The position numbers were made by a program, and so were the translations under genes. From contig CBDHEI010000002.1 of assembly GCA_965262055.1 (NCBI GenBank), positions 248,001 to 312,000 of the forward strand: a stretch of 64,000 bases of DNA, written 5' to 3'. Positions within the stretch are counted from its first letter, which is position 1. Every line of letters starts with the position of its first letter. This DNA is from G958296245 sp965262055. Lineage in GTDB: Bacteria > Chloroflexota > Dehalococcoidia > Lucifugimonadales > G958296245. This document shows, piece after piece, positions 1 to 8,411 of this stretch. The notes beneath the pieces were generated by a model. That model searched no databases, was not told where the DNA came from, and saw only the letters and a list, made by a program, of their open reading frames with translations.

Positions 1-11
1 TCGAGGTGACC

Positions 12-1100
12 ATGGAGCATGGGCGCTTCACGAGCAACGCCACTCTGGCGAAGGTGTTGCAGACCGACGAGCCTCAGGCCTCGGAGAACGTGACGCTGCT
101 CTGGCACGAGAAGGCCGCCGAGACCCCCAACACCGACATCTGGGTGGACGACGGCATAGTCTACGCGCCCCATATAGAGTCGCGGATCGCGCTGCTGGAC
201 GCGGAAACAGGGGAGCGGAAATCGTTCGCCAGCATACTCGGCGTCAAGGGTCGGGGGGTGGCGGCCATCTATGACGTCAAGGCGAAGGACGGCTTCCTGT
301 ACGCGGCCACCGTGTCGAACGGCCTGGTGATCTTCGACGTGTCGGACCCGGAGAGCCCGGAGCAGGTCGGGCAGCACTACGTATACGAGTCCAGGGGCTC
401 GCTAGAGAACTTCACCAACGTACACAACATCTACCTGGCCCCGGACGAGCCGTTGGTCTATGCGATAAACCAGTCCTTTCCCGTGTCCGACCTGCGAGTC
501 ATCGACGTCTCGGACCCCTCGGCCCCGAAGGAGGTTGGCCGCTTCGCTACCGAGGACGGCCCGGGCATGACCCATGACGTACACGTCGTCAGGCGTGACG
601 GGAAGCTGATCGCCTTCCTGAACTACCTGCACGCCGGGCTCTGGATACTGGACGTCACCGACCCGGCGGCGATAGAGACCATTGCGACGATCGATTGGGA
701 GGGCGCATTCAGCCACGGCGGGTGGGTCTTCGAGGCGGACGGTGGGCTGTACTACGCCCACACCTCGGAGGGGTACGACAAGTCCCTGGCGCTGCTCGAC
801 GTTTCGGACCTGTCGGACCCGCGCGTGGTCTCCAACTTCAAGACCAGGGACGGAATATCCATCCACAACGTCGAGGTGGTGGACGGCATCGCGTACATCT
901 CCTACTACATCGACGGCCTGCGGGTCGTGGACCTGCGGGACCCTAGGCGTCCGGTCGAGGTCGCGCACTACGACACGGTCGCGGTCGAGGACGAGGCCGA
1001 CATATTGCAGGGCGCGTGGGGGGTGAAGGTGTACGACGGGACGGTCTACGTCTCAGACATCGAGAGCGGGATATACGCCTTCAGCGTGGAGCTACCGTAG
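12..1100 (+). CDS. LVIVD-repeat beta-propeller protein
   Basis: The 362-residue protein is built of repeats that each contain a variant of [VIL]-[ILV]-D-[VL]-[ST]-DP. Examples are VIFDVSDPESPEQVG, VIDVSDPSAPKEVG, WILDVTDP, ALLDVSDLSDP and VVDLRDPRRPVEV. This is the signature of LVIVD repeats, which fold as a propeller and are usually found in extracytoplasmic proteins of unknown ligand. The ATG at 12 has GAGGTGA (3-9) just upstream, so the gene may be complete. A GTG at 6 and an open frame back to the window edge leave a longer N-terminus possible, and a signal peptide could lie outside the window. No catalytic motif is visible. The family call is firm; the role is unknown. Confidence 0.8.
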   Translation: MEHGRFTSNATLAKVLQTDEPQASENVTLLWHEKAAETPNTDIWVDDGIVYAPHIESRIALLDAETGERKSFASILGVKGRGVAAIYDVKAKDGFLYAATVSNGLVIFDVSDPESPEQVGQHYVYESRGSLENFTNVHNIYLAPDEPLVYAINQSFPVSDLRVIDVSDPSAPKEVGRFATEDGPGMTHDVHVVRRDGKLIAFLNYLHAGLWILDVTDPAAIETIATIDWEGAFSHGGWVFEADGGLYYAHTSEGYDKSLALLDVSDLSDPRVVSNFKTRDGISIHNVEVVDGIAYISYYIDGLRVVDLRDPRRPVEVAHYDTVAVEDEADILQGAWGVKVYDGTVYVSDIESGIYAFSVELP

Positions 1101-1123
1101 CGCCCGCGCGGGGCGCAGGACAC

Positions 1124-2560
1124 CTACCGGAGCATTCTCGCGTAGGCCTCGCGGCCCTGCAGGAACAGGTCGAGCACCTCGCGGCGCTGGACGTCGGTGT
1201 AGAATTTGCCTCGTGAGCCCACCCACTGGAGCGAGGTGTCTATGGACTCGATGAACCAGGTCGCCGCATCGCGCTGCTCCGGAGAGGCCCTGTCGGCCCT
1301 GACGTAGACCGGGCTCGTGTGGGCAAAGATGGGCTGGGCGAAGCTGTCGCGGGCGTGGCTGGCGAGGCGCGCGGCTATCCAGCCGTCGGACGCGGCCGCG
1401 ACCTCGGTCTCGAAGAGCCCGCCAGTTGAACCTTCCGGGAACATTCGCCGGGCGGCCACCTCCCCGTTGAAGAGTATCTCCACGGAGCCGATGGGGTAGT
1501 GCGACTTCCAGGACGCCACGGCGGTGAGCCGCCTACCGGCTTCCGTCTCGACGGTGGAACCTATTCCCGCGCCGTCGACCTGCAGGTCTAGCGCCGGCCC
1601 GTTCGTGATGAAGGTGCGCCCGCCCTTGAGCGCCTCCAGCCACGACTCGTACTCGAAGGGCCCGCCGGTGTGGGAGTAGACGCGGTTGGCAGAGCTGATG
1701 AACCAGTCGGAGCCGGTGGAGGCGGGCAGGCGTATGCCGGCGTTGAGCATGCGGTAGTAGATGTCGTACTCTGCGTCCATCCAGTAGGGGTCGAACAGGT
1801 TGAACGCGTCCAGCTTGCCCAGCACGGCGGCGACCGGGGCCTCCATGCCCCGGCCGTTGTGGCACCAGATGACCACGCCGCCCTGCCTGTGGGCATCGTC
1901 GCAGGCGTAGATGAGGGGCGGATAGTCCGGGTCGAAGGCGTCCACGAGCGCTCCCCGGCTCACGGGGTGAACCACGTTGCGAATGTTGAGCAGCATGACG
2001 TGGCCGTAGCCGATATCCCATCCGTTGGCGTTGTGGCGGTTCTCCTCGCCGCTCTGGACGTGGTGGTGTGCGGAGGAGAACTCGGTAAGGAAGCCCGGAG
2101 CGTACTTGTTGCTCGCGTACTCGAGGTCCCAGCGCTTGAGGATGCTGACGGCCGTCATGCGGAGGTCCTCGATGCGCGGGTCGAGCCAGAGGCGTTCGTC
2201 GGGCCGCTTCTCCTTCTCGTCGTAGTGGAGGTGCGTATTGCCGGGATGCCAGCCCTGCAGGGCGAGCTCGTTCCAGCGCTCCATCCTGATGTCGGCGGCC
2301 ACCACGCCGCTCGCCGGGATGTCCAGGTACAGCATGGCGGGGGCGTACTCGGTGCCGCGCTCGGCCACGACCCTCGCGGCGCCCCTCGGGGCGTCAACCT
2401 CGAAGGCGCCGTCCGCGTAGAAGAAGGGCGCGCCCGGGCCGACCTTCAGGATCGCGTCGGGTGGATGTACGGTCTCGCCGGTGGAGACGAGGACCTGTAC
2501 ACGCGCCGGGACCGGCTCGCCGGTCGCGGCGTCTACGATGGACCCGGTTATCTTTGGCAT
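1124..2560 (-). CDS. CehA/McbA-type PHP-fold metallohydrolase
   Basis: A 478-residue protein. Residues 1-90 resemble a carboxypeptidase-regulatory-like beta domain (GSIVDAATGEPVPARVQV). The middle holds a PHP-like metal site (GWHPGNTHLHYDEK, then SSAHHHV, GYGHVMLLN and WCHNGRG). CehA/McbA-type proteins are metal-dependent hydrolases, some of which cleave carbamate or phosphoester-like substrates; the substrate here cannot be inferred. The ATG at 2560 follows GGAGGACAGCG, a good ribosome site. It lies 19 bp downstream of the DUF4392 gene on the same strand, so it may be the last gene of a three-gene unit with the D-glutamate-cyclase-like pair. Confidence 0.7.
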   Translation of the reverse strand: MPKITGSIVDAATGEPVPARVQVLVSTGETVHPPDAILKVGPGAPFFYADGAFEVDAPRGAARVVAERGTEYAPAMLYLDIPASGVVAADIRMERWNELALQGWHPGNTHLHYDEKEKRPDERLWLDPRIEDLRMTAVSILKRWDLEYASNKYAPGFLTEFSSAHHHVQSGEENRHNANGWDIGYGHVMLLNIRNVVHPVSRGALVDAFDPDYPPLIYACDDAHRQGGVVIWCHNGRGMEAPVAAVLGKLDAFNLFDPYWMDAEYDIYYRMLNAGIRLPASTGSDWFISSANRVYSHTGGPFEYESWLEALKGGRTFITNGPALDLQVDGAGIGSTVETEAGRRLTAVASWKSHYPIGSVEILFNGEVAARRMFPEGSTGGLFETEVAAASDGWIAARLASHARDSFAQPIFAHTSPVYVRADRASPEQRDAATWFIESIDTSLQWVGSRGKFYTDVQRREVLDLFLQGREAYARMLR

Positions 2561-2579
2561 CGCTGTCCTCCGCTTGGCG

Positions 2580-3437
2580 CTATGCGCCGATGCCCTCGGC
2601 GGCCAGCAGGTCGTGCAGCCTTTGGACGGTCTGGCTATTCTCCTCCAGGGTGAAGCCGTCCACGCGGTAGTCCTGCTTGGCGCTCATGCCGTCGACGGCA
2701 CCGTTGTCCACGGTCTGCCGCACGAGGTCCTGCTCGTACTCAAGGGAGGGCAGCAGGTTGCGGCCGCTACGCCTTGACAGCGCCGCGACGAGACCGTATC
2801 CGCCCCAGTTGGAGACGCTGGAGATGACCAGCTCGGTGGTGGCGGTCACGCAGGGCTCCGCAAGGCTCGGGACGCTTGGTATGACGCGGGCGAGCTTGCC
2901 CATGCCGATCTCGTTGCCGCCGTCGCCGATCCCCACGCTGAGGGTGTCGTCCGTGAAGAGGTAGTCGAGCTTGGCGGTGTATTGCGAAATATCCTGTCCG
3001 TGCATGTTCTGGTGGAGGCCGCCGCTGGTGAGTCCGCACCTCTCTATGGCGATGACGACGGAGGGCTGAACCTCGGTCAGCAGGTCATCGGCGGCCCTCC
3101 TGCTTGCGTCGGAGTCTGCGATTGGGAAGTCGACGACGCGCGCCTTCGAGCCCAGAACGGAGTTCATCAACGGGGCGGCGTGGGAGTCCGTGACGTATAC
3201 GACCTCATAGCCGATGGCCTGCAGGGCGTCGCCTATGGCGATGGCGCCGGGCGGGCCGTCGGTCTCGACCATGCCAGCGGAGAGTATGTAGAACCCCGTG
3301 GCGATCATGGCGGTGCCGGGGTTGTCGAGTATCAGGCCGGCGGCGCGGTCGCAGAAGTCGGGCGGCGAGTGGGGGCGCAGCGCCGAAACTCCGCGCCTGT
3401 CGTGGTCGAGGATGATGTCTTCTATGGAGTCAGGCAT
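2580..3437 (-). CDS. D-glutamate cyclase-like protein, DUF4392 (C-terminal half of DGLUCY)
   Basis: A 285-residue protein with the features of the DUF4392/D-glutamate cyclase family: GTAMIATGFYIL, ETDGPPGA, IERCG and GIGDGGNEIGMG. In mammals this domain is the C-terminal part of DGLUCY, which converts D-glutamate to 5-oxo-D-proline. Here it is a separate gene whose ATG is one base after the stop of the DUF1445 gene (TGA-G-ATG), so the two are almost certainly translated together. The likely function is turnover of D-glutamate or a related acidic D-amino acid, inferred from the family. Soluble; no signal peptide. Confidence 0.8.
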   Translation of the reverse strand: MPDSIEDIILDHDRRGVSALRPHSPPDFCDRAAGLILDNPGTAMIATGFYILSAGMVETDGPPGAIAIGDALQAIGYEVVYVTDSHAAPLMNSVLGSKARVVDFPIADSDASRRAADDLLTEVQPSVVIAIERCGLTSGGLHQNMHGQDISQYTAKLDYLFTDDTLSVGIGDGGNEIGMGKLARVIPSVPSLAEPCVTATTELVISSVSNWGGYGLVAALSRRSGRNLLPSLEYEQDLVRQTVDNGAVDGMSAKQDYRVDGFTLEENSQTVQRLHDLLAAEGIGA

Positions 3438-3438
3438 C

Positions 3439-4254
3439 TCAGATTACCGCCATGTCGTCGTTGCGGAGGTCGGTCATGAACATGAAACCTGGCGAGTGGG
3501 TGATCATCAACGGAGGCCTGGACTGCATGGCGACCGCCTGTGGGGTGACGCCGCAGGCCCAGAAGACGGGCACCTCGCCCTCGCCCACCTCCACGGGGTC
3601 GCCCAAGTCCGGCTTCGTGATGTCCGATATGCCGATGGCCTCCGGGTCGCCCACGTGGATGGGGGCGCCGTGGACCGAAGGGAACCTGGAGGTGACCTGG
3701 ACGGCCCTGACCACCTTGTCGTGCGGCACCGCCCTCATGCTGACGACCGTGGGACCGGAGAATACGCCCGCGGCGGTCGTATCGACGGAGGTGATGAACA
3801 TGGAGACGTTCCGTCCGGCCTCAACGTGGGGCAGGGGGATGCCGGCGCCTATCAGGGCGTCCTCGAAGGTGAAGCTGCACCCCAGCAGGAAGGAGACCAT
3901 GTCGCCGGACCAGAGGTTGGCGACGCTCTCCGGCTCGTCCACCATCTCTCCCCTCTCGTAGACCTTATACCTGGCCAGGTCGCGCGAGAGATCGGCACCG
4001 GGGGCCGAGAAGGCCGGCTCGACCGAGCCCGCCTCCACAACCTCGATGAGGGGACATGGCTTGGGGTTCCTCTGGCAGAAGAGGAGGAAGTCGAAGGCTT
4101 GCTCCTTCGGCAGCACGACGAGGTTTGCTTGCACGTATCCGGGGGCCAGTCCCGCGGTCGGTCTGATCAGGGCGCCTTCCCGGAACATGCCTCGCAGTTC
4201 GGTCGGGCTGGCGGCCTTTAATTCGGGCCCCCGTAGGATCGTGGCTGTGGTCAT
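3439..4254 (-). CDS. DUF1445 putative hydro-lyase (N-terminal half of DGLUCY)
   Basis: A 271-residue protein of the DUF1445 family. Conserved stretches include GCSFTFEDALIGAGIP, FSGPTVVSMRAVP, VHGAPIHVGDP, FWACGVTPQ and ITHSPGFMFMTDLR. The ATG at 4254 is preceded by GGAGGACACC and is preferred to an upstream in-frame start at 4293 that has no ribosome site. DUF1445 forms the N-terminal portion of eukaryotic D-glutamate cyclase; stand-alone bacterial members are annotated as hydro-lyases. The downstream partner begins one base past its stop, which supports a two-subunit enzyme. Confidence 0.82.
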   Translation of the reverse strand: MTTATILRGPELKAASPTELRGMFREGALIRPTAGLAPGYVQANLVVLPKEQAFDFLLFCQRNPKPCPLIEVVEAGSVEPAFSAPGADLSRDLARYKVYERGEMVDEPESVANLWSGDMVSFLLGCSFTFEDALIGAGIPLPHVEAGRNVSMFITSVDTTAAGVFSGPTVVSMRAVPHDKVVRAVQVTSRFPSVHGAPIHVGDPEAIGISDITKPDLGDPVEVGEGEVPVFWACGVTPQAVAMQSRPPLMITHSPGFMFMTDLRNDDMAVI

Positions 4255-4408
4255 GGTGTCCTCCGTCCGCCTTTGGCCTCGTATCTGTCCCACAGCGGCG
4301 GCTTGCCCGAAGCGTATATGCGCCCGCCGCCGCCGTCAACCCAAATCCACCATCCAACTGAAGGTCGAACCGTCTTGCCATACCCGTCCACCCACCCCCA
4401 AGGAATTC

Positions 4409-4450
4409 GTGGGGGACGCCCCCACATCCCCGGCGAGGGGCTTTTGCCCC
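4409..4450. repeat. Two adjacent GC-rich hairpins
   Basis: The first hairpin has 7-bp perfect arms and a 3-nt loop. The second has 5-bp arms around TTTT and begins 11 bp after the first. Neither is followed by a run of T on either strand. A repeat element or RNA structure is more likely than an intrinsic terminator. Confidence 0.5.
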
Positions 4451-4525
4451 GAGCACTCCCCTGAGCGGCGGTTGGTAAAGCCGCTCGTGCGTGTTGGGCT
4501 GAGTACTAGGCTCGGGGATTCTGAG

Positions 4526-4555
4526 TTGCCGGGCAGGTTGCGGCTTTGCTACACT
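4526..4555 (+). promoter_or_regulatory. Probable sigma-70 promoter of gatCA
   Basis: TTGCCG (4526-4531), an 18-bp spacer and TACACT (4550-4555). The predicted start of transcription is about 18 nt before the gatC ATG, leaving room for the GGAGGAG ribosome site. Confidence 0.45.
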
Positions 4556-4579
4556 GCCCAGCGCTCTGGAGGAGTGGCC

Positions 4580-4867
4580 ATGCGGCTCAGTGCGGAGGAG
4601 GTCAGACAGGTCGCGCAGCTTGCGCGCATCGGCCTGGACGACGACGAGGTCGAGCAGATGCGCGATCAACTGTCGAACATCCTGGGCCACTTCGACGTCC
4701 TGGGCAATCTCGACACAGACGGCGTGGAGCCCACAGGCCACTCGGTAGACGTGGAGTCGGTCACCCGCGACGATGTGGTCGAGGACTCGCTGTCCAAGGA
4801 CGAGGTCCTGTCCAACGCGCCGGACCGTGAAGCGGATTTCCTCAGGGTGCGCGCGGTATTGGAGTAG
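4580..4867 (+). CDS. gatC: Asp/Glu-tRNA amidotransferase subunit GatC
   Basis: A 95-residue protein, the normal GatC length, with the family pattern EEVRQVAQLARIGLDDDEV, FDVLGNLDTDGVEPT and a C-terminal DREADFLRVRAVLE. GatC wraps around GatA and stabilises the GatCAB complex, which amidates Glu-tRNA(Gln) and Asp-tRNA(Asn). The ATG at 4580 follows GGAGGAGTGGCC. The open frame extends further upstream but has no family similarity there. gatA follows 36 bp later; gatB is not in the window. Confidence 0.95.
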   Translation: MRLSAEEVRQVAQLARIGLDDDEVEQMRDQLSNILGHFDVLGNLDTDGVEPTGHSVDVESVTRDDVVEDSLSKDEVLSNAPDREADFLRVRAVLE

Positions 4868-4903
4868 GCCACGGCCTCCGCGCCGCCTGCGAGGAAAGCT
4901 GAT

Positions 4904-6379
4904 TTGCATTCATCCGACCTGACCGGCCTGTCTATCCATGCGGCGAGGGAGCTTCTCGACAACGGGGACATGTCCTCCGTCGAGTTGACGCGTGCGGCGC
5001 TGGACCGGATCGGCGAGGCGGAGCCCAGCGTCAACGCCTTCGTGACGGTCACGGGCGAGTTGGCGCTGGAGCAGGCGCGCCGCGCCGACTCCCGGATATC
5101 CTCCGGCGATGCCGTGTCCCTGACCGGCATCCCGATGCAGGTCAAGGACAACATCAGCACGCGCGGGGTGCCCACCACCTGCTCGTCGAAGATGCTGGAG
5201 AGTTTCGTTCCCCCCTACGACGCTACCGTCGTGCGGCGGCTCTACGATCAGGGCGCGGTGCTGGTCGGGAAGGGGAACCTGGACGAGTTCGCGATGGGGT
5301 CGTCCACGGAGAACTCGGCGGTCAGCCCGACGCGGAACCCGTGGGACCTAGGGAGGGTGCCGGGCGGCAGCAGCGGCGGGCCGGCAGCGGCGGTGGCTGC
5401 CGGCGAGTGCCTCTTCTCCCTAGGCTCCGACACGGGGGGCAGCATACGTCAGCCGGCGGCGCTGTGCGGCGTCGTCGGCCTGAAGCCCACCTACGGGCTG
5501 GCAAGCAGGTATGGGCTCGTGGCTTTCGCAAGCTCGCTCGACCAGATAGGCCCGATCACACGCGATGCGGCGGACAGCGCCCTCGTGCTCAACGCGATCG
5601 CGGGGCACGACCGCGCCGACTCCACGTCACTGTCCGGCGGGCCCTGCGACTACGTCTCCGGCCTGGACCGAGGCGTGGAGGGGCTGAGGATAGGCGTGCC
5701 GAAGGAGTATTTCGTGGAGGGGACCGACCCCGGCGTCGAGAAGGCCGTGCGGGAGGCGTTGAACGTGCTGGAGGGCCTGGGCGCCAGGGTGGAGGAGACC
5801 TCGCTTCCCCTGACCCCGTATGCGCTGGCCGTCTACTACATCATTGCCCCGTCCGAGGCGTCCGCCAACCTGGCGCGCTACGACGGGGTGAAATACGGCT
5901 ATGCGACCCCGAGCGCGTCCGGAATGTGGGATGCCCTCAACAAGACGCGCCAGGAAGGGTTCGGGCCGGAGGTGAAGCGCCGCATCATGCTAGGGGCCTA
6001 CGCGCTATCCTCCGGCTACTACGACGCCTACTACCTGAAGGCGCAGAAGGTGCGCACGCTGATCCGTCAGGAGCTGCAGCAGGTGTTCGAGGAGTTCGAC
6101 GCGCTGGCCACGCCGACGTCGCCTTCGGTCGCCTTCCGCTTCGGCGAAAGGACGGCGGACCCGGTGCAGATGTACCTCAGCGACGTATGCACCGTTCCAG
6201 CGAATATAGCGGGAATACCGGGCATATCGGTCCCCGCCGGACTGTCGGACGGTCTGCCGGTGGGCCTGCAGCTTCTCGGGCCACACCTCGCAGAAAAGAC
6301 GCTGCTCCGCATCGCGCACGCCTACCAGCAGGCCACGAGCTGGCATAAGATGAGACCGCCGGCGCCGCAGGAGGCGTAG
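4904..6379 (+). CDS. gatA: Glutamyl-tRNA(Gln) amidotransferase subunit A
   Basis: A 491-residue amidase-signature enzyme that supplies ammonia from glutamine to transamidate misacylated tRNA. The Ser-cisSer-Lys triad is visible: Lys81 in MQVKDN, the Ser in the PGGSSGGPAAAVAAG loop (about 156) and Ser180 in GSDTGGSIRQPA. The spacing matches characterised GatA proteins. The TTG start at 4904 has GAGGAAAG five bases upstream. It forms an operon with gatC. Confidence 0.96.
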   Translation: MHSSDLTGLSIHAARELLDNGDMSSVELTRAALDRIGEAEPSVNAFVTVTGELALEQARRADSRISSGDAVSLTGIPMQVKDNISTRGVPTTCSSKMLESFVPPYDATVVRRLYDQGAVLVGKGNLDEFAMGSSTENSAVSPTRNPWDLGRVPGGSSGGPAAAVAAGECLFSLGSDTGGSIRQPAALCGVVGLKPTYGLASRYGLVAFASSLDQIGPITRDAADSALVLNAIAGHDRADSTSLSGGPCDYVSGLDRGVEGLRIGVPKEYFVEGTDPGVEKAVREALNVLEGLGARVEETSLPLTPYALAVYYIIAPSEASANLARYDGVKYGYATPSASGMWDALNKTRQEGFGPEVKRRIMLGAYALSSGYYDAYYLKAQKVRTLIRQELQQVFEEFDALATPTSPSVAFRFGERTADPVQMYLSDVCTVPANIAGIPGISVPAGLSDGLPVGLQLLGPHLAEKTLLRIAHAYQQATSWHKMRPPAPQEA

Positions 6380-6407
6380 GGCGGAAGCATACGCAGGAGG
6401 ACATTCA

Positions 6408-7487
6408 ATGGGAAACGAGCAGGGAGACGGGTTCGCAGTGGGCGTCGTAGCGTGCGATAACCCGCACTCCAACTTCCACGTCAAGACTCTCGAGGAGTTG
6501 GACGAGGTCGATGGGGTGTACCTGTGCGGGTTGGAGGGGGAAGACCTCGATAGCATCGCCGCCGAGACCACCAAGATGGCGGGCACGGCCGGCTCCGTCG
6601 CGGAGATGGTCGCCAACCCCGACATCGACGCGCTGGTGATAAGCGTCCGCAACGACCAGTGCCCCGCCGTGCTCGAGGCGGCCATAGACGCTGGGAAGCC
6701 GGCCATTTTCGAGAAGCCCGGCGCGCTGACGGCGGCGGAGCTGCGGCGGCTTGCAGACAAGGCCGCGGCGGCCGGAGTGACCGTCGGGTCCATGTACACG
6801 AACCGAGGCAACCCCCTCATGCACGAGGTGAAGAAGGTCAGGGAGGCAGGCGACCTGGGCCGCGTGATGCACGTGGAGGCGCGTTTCATCACCTCGCTGA
6901 TCCGCTACCGCGATCCGAACTATTGGCTGTTCAAGAAGTCGCAGGCGGGCAGCGGCATCCTGTCATGGCTCGGCTGCCACCACATCGACATTCTCTGCTA
7001 CCTGCTCGACGACCGCGTGGCCGAGGTATCGGCGATGGTCGGCAGCCTGAATCCCGAGGGTGTAGATGTGGAGGACACGGCGTGCGTGGTGCTGAGATTC
7101 GAGAGCGGGGTCATAGGCACGCTGAACGCCGGATACCTGATGGCCGGCAGCCCGGAAGGGTACAGCGGCGGCCACTACGACATGTTCATGGCGCTGCGGG
7201 GCACGGAGGGCTACGTGCGCATCCCACTGTCCGAGGGGAGCTACTACACGCTGCACAGCATCGCCCCGGGACAGGCGACGTCCGGGCTCCAGGAGCGCCG
7301 CTTCTCGCCGCCGGAGTCTCCCGCCTACGGTGGGAAGCCGGGAGAGGAGTTCATGGCCTCGTTCCTGCGGGCGTCGAGGGCCGGCGCCCCCGCCGACGCG
7401 CCCATCGAGGCTGCGGTCCACGTGCTGGAGGTGGTCGAGGCGGCGTTGGAGTCTTCCGCGACTGGGAGGACGATCAAGGTGGGCTAG
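6408..7487 (+). CDS. Gfo/Idh/MocA family NAD(P)-dependent oxidoreductase
   Basis: A 359-residue two-domain dehydrogenase. The N-terminal half is Rossmann-like (FAVGVVACDNPHSNFHV, DIDALVISVRNDQ) and carries the family EKPGALTAAEL motif. The C-terminal half is the alpha/beta substrate domain, containing GCHHIDILCYLL, the usual site of the catalytic His. The family oxidises or reduces sugars, inositols and related compounds; the substrate is unknown. The ATG follows AGGAGGACATTCA. The gene lies 28 bp after gatA in the same direction and may be cotranscribed. Confidence 0.85.
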   Translation: MGNEQGDGFAVGVVACDNPHSNFHVKTLEELDEVDGVYLCGLEGEDLDSIAAETTKMAGTAGSVAEMVANPDIDALVISVRNDQCPAVLEAAIDAGKPAIFEKPGALTAAELRRLADKAAAAGVTVGSMYTNRGNPLMHEVKKVREAGDLGRVMHVEARFITSLIRYRDPNYWLFKKSQAGSGILSWLGCHHIDILCYLLDDRVAEVSAMVGSLNPEGVDVEDTACVVLRFESGVIGTLNAGYLMAGSPEGYSGGHYDMFMALRGTEGYVRIPLSEGSYYTLHSIAPGQATSGLQERRFSPPESPAYGGKPGEEFMASFLRASRAGAPADAPIEAAVHVLEVVEAALESSATGRTIKVG

Positions 7488-7649
7488 GCGGCCTATTGGC
7501 AACGGCTGCGCCGAGCCTAGCGATGACGGCTTGTCCTGGGACTCGTGCCCGAGGAGAGAAGAGGAGGGATGCCTGAACTTCGCCGTGGGGTCTAAGCCCA
7601 GTGCCACTTCGGCATTGGCATGCGAACGATCGTGTGATTAGAGAGTGCC

Positions 7650-8375
7650 TTGGACGAACACACAGAAATCGAAGAGAGAGTTGAACAGGAGGACACGAGG
7701 TTCTCTCAGATTGTAAGTGGCGCATTGGCTGTCATGTTCTGGATACTGGACGCGGCCATAAATGTGATCCTGTACCTGGGGCAGAATAAGCTAGCGATCA
7801 AGCCAACCAAGCGGGTGTCTCTAAGCCCACAATTGAAGAGGGACCTTTTTCGTGAGCAGGATCGGCGCTGTATGTATTGCGGTGTCCGGCGAATCCTTAG
7901 GAACTTCGAAATTGACCACATACACCCAGTGGCTAGAGGTGGGAGTAACGACTCGTCGAATCTCCAGGTTTTGTGCGGAGCGTGCAACTCGCGAAAGGGA
8001 GTCCACACGGATGGGGAGTTTCGACTCCGATACAAAGGTCTGCTGCGGGTTGCGGTGGAGGGGCGGAAGCCGAAGCCGCCCAAGAACCCCATACCTCAGA
8101 AGGAATTCATCAGGGTCACCCGTGAAACCACGGCTGCGGCTGGGGTTAGGGAATACCGGGCTAACAAGTACCTGACGCCTAAACAGAGAATGGTCAGCGG
8201 TGCGCCACTGGCCGGAGCTATGGTTGGAGTCGGATGGCTCTTTGGGTGGGCCTTGATTTTTCCGAATCTCAGCATAGTTGGGGAGTTAGCGCTCTTTGGA
8301 GGCGTTCTGATTGCAGTTTCGATTTGGGCTGGGCTATATTTAAGGGCTGTGTACACCGGCAAACTTGAAGAATGA
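7650..8375 (+). CDS. HNH endonuclease domain protein with predicted membrane segments
   Basis: A 241-residue protein with an HNH nuclease core at about residues 66-120: a CxxC pair at 74/77, IDHIHPVARGGSND around 88-101, and a second CxxC at 109/112 with the trailing Asn. One hydrophobic segment precedes the core (about 21-44) and two follow it (about 185-205 and 208-232), so the nuclease is probably held at the membrane. The TTG start at 7650 is the first in-frame start; a weak ribosome site leaves it uncertain. Base composition is lower in GC than its neighbours, suggesting acquisition. The neighbours give no functional link. A defence or DNA-processing role is possible but unproven. Confidence 0.7.
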   Translation: MDEHTEIEERVEQEDTRFSQIVSGALAVMFWILDAAINVILYLGQNKLAIKPTKRVSLSPQLKRDLFREQDRRCMYCGVRRILRNFEIDHIHPVARGGSNDSSNLQVLCGACNSRKGVHTDGEFRLRYKGLLRVAVEGRKPKPPKNPIPQKEFIRVTRETTAAAGVREYRANKYLTPKQRMVSGAPLAGAMVGVGWLFGWALIFPNLSIVGELALFGGVLIAVSIWAGLYLRAVYTGKLEE

Positions 8376-8411
8376 TATGGGTCTGGACGGCCATTGGGGT
8401 GGAGTGACGCT

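Larger units (their letters stand above)
4255..4579. other. Intergenic region with GC-rich hairpins, divergent promoters
   Basis: 325 bp between divergently transcribed genes, with no credible ORF. It holds a perfect 7-bp inverted repeat (GTGGGGG-ACG-CCCCCAC, 4409-4425) followed closely by GGGGC-TTTT-GCCCC (4437-4450), and the gatC promoter further right. The paired hairpins look like a dispersed GC-rich repeat rather than a terminator, because no U-tract follows. Confidence 0.6.

Noticed and set aside
4437..4450. GGGGC-TTTT-GCCCC as an intrinsic terminator
   Set aside because: The T run is in the loop and none follows the stem on either strand.
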